From: Mycobacterium conspicuum
GTDB lineage: Bacteria; Actinomycetota; Actinomycetes; Mycobacteriales; Mycobacteriaceae
DNA length: 64,000 nt
Direction: 5' to 3'
Assembly: GCF_010730195.1 (NCBI RefSeq)
Contig: NZ_AP022613.1
Location: 186,001-250,000 of the forward strand
Of the stretch, positions 1 to 6,587 are shown one piece after another. The position numbers and the translations under genes were made by a program. Below the pieces are notes generated by a model. That model ran no database searches and had not been told where the DNA came from. It saw only the letters and a program-made list of their open reading frames with translations. Numbering within the stretch: the first letter of the stretch is position 1; each line of letters opens with the position of its first letter.

Positions 1-944
1 AGCTGTGACCGTACGACGGCGTCGTGGGCATCAAGCAACGCACGCCAGTCACGGTCGCCGATCTCCGCCGCGCGGCGCGTCGAGTCAACGATATCGGTGA
101 AGAGCACCGTGGCGAGCACCCGATCATCTGGCACGTCGGGCCGCTGGCCGGTGAGGAACTCGGCGACCTCGCGGAAGGACTGGTGCCACGGGTCGACGAA
201 CTGGAACGCGTTGCGTCCTGGTAGCTCAACGTACTTCGCGCCCGGTATGCGATCAGCGATGAACTTCCCGCCAGCGGTCGGGACCAACGCGTCGTCGGTG
301 TGGTGCAGGATGAGGGTTGGCACGCGGATCGTCGGCAGGATCGCCCGCACATCCAATTCGGTTGCGAGACTCAGCACGAGAGATAGGGCCCCTGGGCTCG
401 CCGCCAGGCGTTCGTGTCGCGCCCAGGCTGCCCGAATCTCTTCGTTCCACGGCATATCCGGATTGAGCGCATGTTGGAACTCTCCCGTCCCCCACGTGGC
501 GGGCACGGCGGCCCGGACTTCCTTGGGCGCTAGTCGCTCTGTGCCCGAGTAGCCCTCGAGCACCACCAGCGCGGTTGTTCGAGACGGATGCGTCGCCGCG
601 AACAGCGCGGCCGGCGCGGACCCGCCGTTGGGTGCCAAAAGAACCGCCTCGCGACTCCCGAGATCGTCCAACACAGCGGTGATGCTGTCGGCCCACTGCT
701 CCAAGGTCGGCAGCGCGCCCGGCGCGACGGGATCCGATGCTCCCGTGCCAGGCTGATCGAAGAAGATCAGCCGACCAAGCGATGTCATCGCCTCGGCCCA
801 CCCTTGCAGCGACGGCAGCTCCGGAAAGACCTCACAGTTTGTGAACCAGTTTGGGACGAACACAATGTCGCGCTCGCGCTCAGCGGAGGCGCGATAAGCG
901 ACGCGCAAGTCCCCGTTCAGCGCATAGCGCGTCTCCGAGAACAT
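1..944 (-). CDS. LipJ-like alpha/beta-hydrolase fused to class III adenylyl cyclase (3' end outside window)
   Basis: The reading frame opens with ATG at 944 and stays open to the window edge, giving about 314 residues. Residues about 1-265 form an alpha/beta-hydrolase domain, with FFDQPGTGAS near 62 and a late strand LILHHTDDALVP. From about residue 279 the sequence VLFTDIVDSTRRAAEIGD is the start of a class III nucleotide cyclase domain with its first metal-binding Asp. This order matches the LipJ/Rv1900c architecture. The nucleophile elbow reads APNGG (residues 104-108) where an active hydrolase has GxSxG, so the catalytic Ser is replaced by Asn; the domain may bind a ligand rather than hydrolyse one. 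The gene lies 56 bp downstream of the epoxide-hydrolase-like gene on the same strand. The rest of the cyclase, including its second metal site, cannot be seen. Confidence 0.82.
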   Translation of the reverse strand, partial: MFSETRYALNGDLRVAYRASAERERDIVFVPNWFTNCEVFPELPSLQGWAEAMTSLGRLIFFDQPGTGASDPVAPGALPTLEQWADSITAVLDDLGSREAVLLAPNGGSAPAALFAATHPSRTTALVVLEGYSGTERLAPKEVRAAVPATWGTGEFQHALNPDMPWNEEIRAAWARHERLAASPGALSLVLSLATELDVRAILPTIRVPTLILHHTDDALVPTAGGKFIADRIPGAKYVELPGRNAFQFVDPWHQSFREVAEFLTGQRPDVPDDRVLATVLFTDIVDSTRRAAEIGDRDWRALLDAHDAVVRSQ

Positions 945-1000
945 TTACGGAAGTCTAAGCCGGGAACCGGGTCTGGTTTCGGTGCATTTTTATGTGCCTA

Positions 1001-1402
1001 TTAATGCGTCCTTTGGCGAGTTGCTGCCTGCCGCTGTCCGTTGAAGGCGCTTTCAGTCGGTGGGTAGAAGTACTCCCGCCAGGCCGTGATCTTTTCGTCG
1101 CGCACCTCGTAGGCGCCCATCACGGGCCAACCTGTGTCTTTCCCGTCCAGGATCCAATGATCGCGGCGCTCCATCAGCACCACATTCCCGTCCACGGCTA
1201 GATGGCGGATTTCCAGCTCAACGCACGTTCCGCGCCCAAAAAATTGCTTCATGAGTTTGCCGATGGCGTCGCGGCCTGTGAGCTTCGGATAGGCCGGACC
1301 AATATCGAAACGCGCACCTTCGGCGAAGTGGCTCATGACCTCGTCGACGTCGTTTCTTCCCCATGCAGCCATCTCGGCCCGAACGATCTCCTCAGGCTTC
1401 AT
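1001..1402 (-). CDS. Limonene-1,2-epoxide hydrolase / SnoaL-like (NTF2-fold) protein
   Basis: A small cone-shaped NTF2-fold protein of about 133 residues. It shows RFDIGPAYPKLTGRDAI, then MERRDHW and a late ITAWREYF. The R-x-D of ERRDHW and the acidic residue in WREYF fit the catalytic Arg-Asp set of limonene-1,2-epoxide hydrolases, which open an epoxide ring with an activated water. The start MKPEEIVRAEM at 1402 was chosen because family members begin like this; a GTG/ATG extension to 1456 adds 18 residues that look unrelated. It probably shares a transcript with the downstream LipJ-like gene. Family assignment is fair; the substrate is unknown. Confidence 0.72.
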   Translation of the reverse strand: MKPEEIVRAEMAAWGRNDVDEVMSHFAEGARFDIGPAYPKLTGRDAIGKLMKQFFGRGTCVELEIRHLAVDGNVVLMERRDHWILDGKDTGWPVMGAYEVRDEKITAWREYFYPPTESAFNGQRQAATRQRTH

Positions 1403-1463
1403 CGCGCCTCGCAGTGTGTTGTCGGGAGCTCCCAGGTGCGCTCGGAAGAGGTGCAAGCCATTA

Positions 1464-1538
1464 GATACCTCGTGTAGGGAAAGACGAATGGTGTGCCGCC
1501 AAATTCATCGCAGTTTCATACAGTTAGAAAGAGGTATC
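1464..1538. promoter_or_regulatory. Divergent promoter region with spaced inverted repeat GATACCTC...GAGGTATC
   Basis: The region between the divergent epoxide-hydrolase-like and mycothiol-enzyme genes is less G+C rich than its surroundings. It carries GATACCTC at 1464-1471 and its exact reverse complement GAGGTATC at 1531-1538. The 59-base separation is too long for one operator but could be two half-sites or a loop. No function is assigned; chance is possible for an 8-base match. Confidence 0.25.
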
Positions 1539-1615
1539 GGGCGGCTCCGTCGGAATCGACGGCTCTCGATGAAGTCGCAACATGGATAACCCCGAGCGGG
1601 CGTAGCCTGATCGTC

Positions 1616-2371
1616 GTGGATTACGCGGCCGCATTGCTCGAGGAGAACCGCGTCTTTGCGGATCTGATCCGCGACGCCGACCAATCCCTGCCGGTGCCCA
1701 CCTGTCCGGGCTGGGACATCCAGAAGCTGTTGCGGCACGTGGGTCGGGGCGACCGCTGGGCGGCGCAGATCGTCAGCGAAAGGCGTGACGACTACCTCGA
1801 TCCCCGCGAGGTCGAAGGCGGCAAGCCGCCGCCGGGTACCGACGACACCATCTCCTGGCTGCGCGGCGGCGCGCGACGGCTGATCGACGCGGTCGAGCTG
1901 TCCGGGGTCGAGGCCCCGGTCTGGACCTTCCTCGGCCCGCGCCCGGCGAACTGGTGGATCCGGCGACGACTGCACGAGGTGGCGGTGCACCGCGCCGACG
2001 TCGCCATCGCGATAGGCGCAGCCTTCACGCTGGAATCCCAGATCGCGGCCGACGGGATCACCGAGTGGCTGGAACGCGTCGCGATCCAGGCCGGAGGCAA
2101 CGGCGCCCCGCTGCCGCTGGAGAACGGCGACACCCTGCATCTGCACGCCACCGACGAAGGCCTCGGTGAAGCCGGCGAATGGACCGTCGGCGTCAACGAC
2201 GGCGGGATCAGCTGGGCACACGAACACGGCAAGGGCACCGTGGCGCTGCGCGGGGGCGCCACCGACCTGCTGCTGGCGATGCTGCGCCGAGTGCCGGTCG
2301 CCGACACCGCCATTGAGCTCTACGGCGACGCCGCCACCTGGCAACGATGGCTGGATCGCACACCCCTTTAA
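1616..2371 (+). CDS. Maleylpyruvate isomerase family mycothiol-dependent enzyme (Rv0332-like)
   Basis: A 251-residue protein of the MDMPI/DinB-like four-helix family. Its N-terminal half has the typical VPTCPGWDIQKLLRHVGRGDRWAAQIV, where the His of LLRHV belongs to the metal site, and WWIRRRLHEVAVHRADVA supplies further His ligands. Such proteins use mycothiol as cofactor for isomerase or transferase reactions. The GTG at 1616 (VDYAAALLEENRVFADL) was preferred over an upstream GTG at 1493, because the intervening 41 residues look like translated non-coding DNA. It lies 19 bases before the next gene, and the same gene order occurs upstream of rmlA in M. tuberculosis. The substrate is unknown. 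Confidence 0.78.
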   Translation: MDYAAALLEENRVFADLIRDADQSLPVPTCPGWDIQKLLRHVGRGDRWAAQIVSERRDDYLDPREVEGGKPPPGTDDTISWLRGGARRLIDAVELSGVEAPVWTFLGPRPANWWIRRRLHEVAVHRADVAIAIGAAFTLESQIAADGITEWLERVAIQAGGNGAPLPLENGDTLHLHATDEGLGEAGEWTVGVNDGGISWAHEHGKGTVALRGGATDLLLAMLRRVPVADTAIELYGDAATWQRWLDRTPL

Positions 2372-2390
2372 GTCTTTAAGCTTGCAGACC

Positions 2391-2735
2391 ATGACCACAT
2401 CGGAGATCGCCACCGTGCTGGCTTGGCACGACGCCCTCAACGCCGCGGACCTCGACACCCTGGTGGCCTTGTCCAGCGGCGACATCGACATCGGCGACGC
2501 GCATGGAGCCGCCCAGGGGCATGCGGCGCTACGCCGATGGGCGGAAGCGCAGCAGACGACGGGGGCGGAGCTGGGCCAGATGTACGTGCGCGACGGCATC
2601 GTCGTCGTCGAACTCGATGACGCTGCGCTGGCATTTCGTGTTGTTCGCGACCGCGTCACCTCGGTGTTCCGGCATGATGGCTTGGCGTCGGCGCTGGAAG
2701 CCACCGAGCTTTCCGAGGCCGACCTGGTGAGGTAG
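2391..2735 (+). CDS. SnoaL/NTF2-like small protein (Rv0333-like)
   Basis: A 114-residue protein starting MTTSEIATVLAWHDALNAADLDTLVALSSGDIDIGD, the first helix and strand layout of NTF2-like ketosteroid-isomerase-type folds. No catalytic residues can be named with confidence. The ATG at 2391 is the only start giving this fold; a longer frame from 2166 would overlap the preceding gene. It lies between the mycothiol enzyme and rmlA (18 bases), so the three are probably co-transcribed. Its function is unknown. Confidence 0.72.
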   Translation: MTTSEIATVLAWHDALNAADLDTLVALSSGDIDIGDAHGAAQGHAALRRWAEAQQTTGAELGQMYVRDGIVVVELDDAALAFRVVRDRVTSVFRHDGLASALEATELSEADLVR

Positions 2736-2753
2736 GGGCAAAAGGAGCTTTAT

Positions 2754-3623
2754 ATGCGCGGAATCATCTTGGCCGGGGGTTCGGGGACCCGCTTGCATCC
2801 GATCACCATGGGCATCAGCAAGCAGCTGCTGCCGGTGTACGACAAGCCGATGGTGTACTACCCGCTGTCGACGCTGATGATGGCCGGCATCCAGGACATC
2901 CTGGTGATCACGACTCCGCACGACGCGGCCGGGTTCCAGCGGCTGCTCGGCGACGGCTCGCAATTCGGCATCAACCTCACCTATGTCCAACAGCACCAAC
3001 CCGACGGTCTGGCACAGGCTTTCGTCCTCGGCGCCGACCACATCGGCAACGATTCCGCGGCTTTGGTGTTGGGGGACAACATCTTCTACGGACCCCGAAT
3101 GGGCACCAGCCTGAGCCGCTTCCAATCCATAAGCGGCGGAGCCATTTTCGCCTATTGGGTCGCCAATCCGTCGGCCTACGGTGTCGTCGAATTCAGCGCC
3201 GACGGCATCGCGCTGTCACTCGAGGAGAAACCCGAAACACCGAAGTCCAATTACGCCATCCCGGGTTTGTATTTCTACGACAACGACGTCATCGAGATCG
3301 CCAAGAGCCTGAAGAAATCGGCGCGCGGCGAATACGAGATCACCGACGTCAACCGGATCTATCTCAACCGCGGGCAGCTGGCGGTCGAGGAGATGGCCCG
3401 CGGCACGGCCTGGCTGGACACCGGCACGTTCGACTCGCTGCTGGACGCCAGCGACTTCGTCCGCACGCTGGAACGACGGCAGGGCCTCAAGGTCAGCGTT
3501 CCCGAGGAAATCGCCTGGCGGCACGGCTGGATCACCGACCAGGAACTGGCCGAGCGGGCGCGCACCGTGGTCAAGTCCGGCTATGGCCGCTACCTGCTGG
3601 AGCTGCTGGAACGTCCGCGGTAA
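2754..3623 (+). CDS. rmlA: Glucose-1-phosphate thymidylyltransferase RmlA
   Basis: RmlA makes dTDP-glucose from dTTP and glucose-1-phosphate, the first step of the dTDP-L-rhamnose pathway needed for the linker between arabinogalactan and peptidoglycan. The 289-residue protein opens with the nucleotidyltransferase signature GGSGTRLHPITMGISKQLLP (residues 8-27). It also has VLGDNIFYG, the metal/product region, and EEKPETPKSNYAIPGLYFYD, the sugar-phosphate binding segment. Length equals the family norm. A weak ribosome binding site (aaaggagc) precedes the ATG. Its last 53 bases overlap the 3' end of the convergent YibE/F gene. Confidence 0.96.
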   Translation: MRGIILAGGSGTRLHPITMGISKQLLPVYDKPMVYYPLSTLMMAGIQDILVITTPHDAAGFQRLLGDGSQFGINLTYVQQHQPDGLAQAFVLGADHIGNDSAALVLGDNIFYGPRMGTSLSRFQSISGGAIFAYWVANPSAYGVVEFSADGIALSLEEKPETPKSNYAIPGLYFYDNDVIEIAKSLKKSARGEYEITDVNRIYLNRGQLAVEEMARGTAWLDTGTFDSLLDASDFVRTLERRQGLKVSVPEEIAWRHGWITDQELAERARTVVKSGYGRYLLELLERPR

Positions 3624-4839
3624 CGCCGCCCGGTTTGGCCAGCACCGCGGCGATTGCCGTCGTCAGCGGCACCGACAGCGCCAGGGCGATGCCGCCAACC
3701 GCCGAGCGGACCAGCTCGATGGCCACGCTCTCGCTGATCAGCACGTCACTCAGCGACCGGTTGGCGACACTGAACAGCAACAGCAGCGGCAGCGAACTGC
3801 CGGCGTAGGCCAGCACCAACGTGTACACCGTGCTGGCGATGTGGTCGCGGCCCACCCGGATCGCTCCGCCAAAGATCGCCCGGCGCGAGGTGTTCCCGCC
3901 GAGCCGGGCCAGCTCAAACACCGTCGACGACTGGGTGACGGTGACATCGTTCAGCACACCCAGCGACCCGATGATGAAGCCTGCCAGCAGCAGGCCGCTG
4001 ATCGACACATTGCCCAGGTACACGGTGACCTGGGAGTTCTGTTCGTCCGACAAGCCGGTCAGATGAGCCAGGCCGATCGCCCCCCACGACAAGCCCGCCG
4101 CCAGCAGCAGCGCTGACAACGTGCCCAGCAGGGCCGCACTGGTCCGCAGGTTGACCCCGTGCGCGAGGTAGATCACCGCGTACAGGATCGCCGCCGACGC
4201 CACCAGCGCCACCGGGACCGCCGGCGCGCCGTCGCGCAGCGCCGGCAGCAGAAACAGCACCAGCACGGCGAAGGCGACCACGATGCCGGCGAGCGCCAGC
4301 AGCCCGCGCCAGCGGGCCACCGCGACGATCACTACCGCGAACGCCAGGCCAAGGACCACCAGCGGCCAGCCCCGCTCGAAGTCGTAGAACGCGTACGTCG
4401 TGGCGCCCTGCGCGTCGACGGTGCGGATCACCCGGATGTGATCACCCGCGCCGAGCCGCGGCTGTCCGGGACCGGGGGAGAACTCGAGCAACGTGCTGGT
4501 GCCGGCGTTCGGTCCGGAATCGATCGCGACTCGGGTGAGCGCGCATCGCCCGGCCCCCGGGATCGCCGGAAGCGGTGCCGTGGTCAGCACCTGACCGGCC
4601 GACGGGCTGCCGCAGTCGCCCATCCCGCTGGACAGGACGTGCCCGCTCACCGTGGTCACCGCGCCGCCCGAGGCGCTCTGGTAGGGCAGCGGAATGTCGA
4701 CATGCTCGCGGCTGGGCCAGAGCCAGACCGCACCGGCGATCACCCCGATACCGATCGCGACCAGCAGCCCTACCACGATCTTGGCGGGCAGCGGATCCAG
4801 CGGTGACGGGCCCGACGAAAAGTTGTGCGAGTGGGTCAC
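3571..4839 (-). CDS. YibE/F family polytopic membrane protein
   Basis: The protein has about 422 residues. After a short His-rich N-terminus (VTHSHNFSSGPSPLDPLPAK) it has a TM segment, an extracytoplasmic beta-rich region of roughly 130 residues, and then seven or so further hydrophobic helices. These include GFIIGSLGVLNDVTVTQSST and RVGRDHIASTVYTLVLAYAG, which are hallmarks of the YibE/F family. The biochemical role is unknown; transport has been proposed for the family. The GTG at 4839 was chosen because the 129 codons upstream to 5226 run antisense through the PE gene and look spurious. It is divergent from the PE gene (99 bases) and convergent, overlapping, with rmlA. Confidence 0.85.
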   Translation of the reverse strand: MTHSHNFSSGPSPLDPLPAKIVVGLLVAIGIGVIAGAVWLWPSREHVDIPLPYQSASGGAVTTVSGHVLSSGMGDCGSPSAGQVLTTAPLPAIPGAGRCALTRVAIDSGPNAGTSTLLEFSPGPGQPRLGAGDHIRVIRTVDAQGATTYAFYDFERGWPLVVLGLAFAVVIVAVARWRGLLALAGIVVAFAVLVLFLLPALRDGAPAVPVALVASAAILYAVIYLAHGVNLRTSAALLGTLSALLLAAGLSWGAIGLAHLTGLSDEQNSQVTVYLGNVSISGLLLAGFIIGSLGVLNDVTVTQSSTVFELARLGGNTSRRAIFGGAIRVGRDHIASTVYTLVLAYAGSSLPLLLLFSVANRSLSDVLISESVAIELVRSAVGGIALALSVPLTTAIAAVLAKPGGVTADVPAAPAGSGHSRT

Positions 4840-4938
4840 CCGATCCACGGTAGGGTTATTGATCACCAGGTTGGCCAATTCCGGGACTGGCCACCCGAAC
4901 GGCGATACGATCTGGTCATTAGCATCGGAGGGACCGGT

Positions 4939-5262
4939 ATGTCGTTTGTCGTCGCGGCAACCGAAGCGGTGGCAAGCGCCGCCCAAGATCTGTCGAACAT
5001 AGGTTCGACGATCGATGCTGCGTCCGCGGTGGCGGGGGCCACGACCAGGGGCGAGCTCGCGGCGGCCGCCGACCAGGTGTCGGTGGCCATCGGGCAGATG
5101 TTCTCCGGGCACGCCGAGGCATTCCAGAGCGTCCGGGCTCAGATCGCGGACTTTCACCAGCAGTTTGTCCAGGCGGTAAGTGCCGCGGGCCAGGCGTATG
5201 CGACCGCCGAGGCGGACAACGCGCAAATTATGCAGATGGGTGTGCGCGACCTGCTCGGGTAA
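4939..5262 (+). CDS. Stand-alone PE family protein (PE6-like)
   Basis: This 107-residue protein is almost only a PE domain. It starts MSFVVAATEAVASAAQDLSN and ends shortly after the conserved helix pair (QFVQAVSAAGQAYATAEADNA). The ATG at 4939 has a ggaggg ribosome binding site 6 bases upstream. PE proteins are secreted by ESX type VII systems, usually paired with a PPE partner, but no PPE gene is present in this window. The position next to rmlA and aspC matches PE6 of M. tuberculosis. The stop is 6 bases from the convergent aspC stop. Confidence 0.88.
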   Translation: MSFVVAATEAVASAAQDLSNIGSTIDAASAVAGATTRGELAAAADQVSVAIGQMFSGHAEAFQSVRAQIADFHQQFVQAVSAAGQAYATAEADNAQIMQMGVRDLLG

Positions 5263-5268
5263 TTCCCC

Positions 5269-6531
5269 TTAGCGCCGGTAGCTGGTCAGGAAGTTTCCCA
5301 GCCGCTCGATCGCGGCGGCGAGATCACGCGACCACGGCAGCGTGACGATCCGCAGGTGGTCCGGCGCCGGCCAGTTGAACCCGGTGCCCTGGGTGACCAG
5401 GATCTTTTCCTGCAGCAACAGGTCGAGGACCAGCTGCTCGTCGTCCTCGATGTCGTAGACCTCGGGATCCAGCCGCGGGAACGCGTACAGGGCGCCCTCG
5501 GGCTTGAGGCAGGACACCCCGGGGATCTCGTTGAGTTTGGTCCAGGCCACGTCGCGCTGCTCGAGCAGCCGGCCGCCGGGCAGCACCAGGTCTTCGATGC
5601 TCTGGTGGCCGCCGAGGGCGACCTGGATCGCGTGCTGCGCGGGAACGTTGGGGCATAGCCGCATGTTGGCCAGCAGGCTGATGCCCTCGATGAAGCTGCC
5701 GGCGTGGTCCTTGGGCCCGGTGATGGCCAGCCACCCGGCCCGATATCCGGCGACCCGATACGCCTTGGACAGGCCGTTGAACGTCAGGCACAGCAGGTCG
5801 GGCGCCAGGGTGGCCAGGCTGATGTGCTTGGCGTCGTCGTAGAGGATCTTGTCGTAGATTTCGTCGGCGAGCAGCAGCAGCTGGTGCTTGCGGGCCAGGT
5901 CGACGATCTGGGTGAGGATCTCGCGGCTATAGACGGCGCCGGTGGGGTTGTTCGGGTTGATCACCACCAGCGCCTTGGTGCGCTCGGTGATCTTGGCTTC
6001 CATGTCGGCGATGTCGGGCTGCCAGCCCTGGGTCTCGTCGCACAGGTAATGCACCGGTGTGCCGCCGGCCAGCGAGGTCGACGCCGTCCAGAGCGGGTAA
6101 TCGGGCGCCGGGATCAGCACCTGGTCACCGTTGTCCAGCAGGGCCTGCAGCGTCATCGTGATCAGCTCGGAGACCCCGTTGCCCAGGTAGACGTCGTCGA
6201 CGTCGAAGCGGGGGAAGCCGTCGACCAGCTCGTAGCGGGTGACCACCGCGCGGCGGGCCGGCAGGATGCCCTTCGAATCGGAGTAGCCCTGCGCGTACGG
6301 CAGCGCCTGGATCATGTCGCGCATGATCACGTCGGGGGCCTCGAACCCGAACGGCGCCGGGTTGCCGATGTTGAGCTTGAGGATGCGGTGGCCTTCGGCC
6401 TCCAACCGCGCCGCGTGCTGATGTATCGGGCCGCGGATCTCGTACAAGACGTCCTGAAGCTTGGACGACTGCGCGAACGACCGCGGCCGGTGATGACCGG
6501 GGGCGTGCACGGGCAGCTGGTGGGTGCTCAC
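5269..6531 (-). CDS. aspC: PLP-dependent aminotransferase AspC (Rv0337c-like, AlaA group)
   Basis: A 420-residue fold type I aminotransferase. Visible landmarks are NIGNPAPFGF near the N-terminus, PAPDYPLWTASTSLAGG in the cofactor domain, NPNNPTGAVYS, LADEIYDKILYD with the Asp that binds the PLP ring nitrogen, and NGLSKAYRVAGYRAGW with the Schiff-base Lys. It catalyses amino-group transfer between an amino acid (aspartate or alanine) and 2-oxoglutarate. The sequence is nearest the E. coli AlaA group, so alanine as substrate is possible. The N-terminal extension MSTHQLPVHAPGHHRPRSF is not conserved across aminotransferases in general. Confidence 0.92.
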   Translation of the reverse strand: MSTHQLPVHAPGHHRPRSFAQSSKLQDVLYEIRGPIHQHAARLEAEGHRILKLNIGNPAPFGFEAPDVIMRDMIQALPYAQGYSDSKGILPARRAVVTRYELVDGFPRFDVDDVYLGNGVSELITMTLQALLDNGDQVLIPAPDYPLWTASTSLAGGTPVHYLCDETQGWQPDIADMEAKITERTKALVVINPNNPTGAVYSREILTQIVDLARKHQLLLLADEIYDKILYDDAKHISLATLAPDLLCLTFNGLSKAYRVAGYRAGWLAITGPKDHAGSFIEGISLLANMRLCPNVPAQHAIQVALGGHQSIEDLVLPGGRLLEQRDVAWTKLNEIPGVSCLKPEGALYAFPRLDPEVYDIEDDEQLVLDLLLQEKILVTQGTGFNWPAPDHLRIVTLPWSRDLAAAIERLGNFLTSYRR

Positions 6532-6587
6532 CTCACCATGGTGCCATTGCTGTCTACCGATATTTGCTGACTCTTACCGAACCGTGA

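Noticed and set aside
97..1004. Plus-strand frames at the left edge
   Set aside because: They are antisense to the LipJ-like gene, whose minus-strand frame shows real hydrolase and cyclase motifs.
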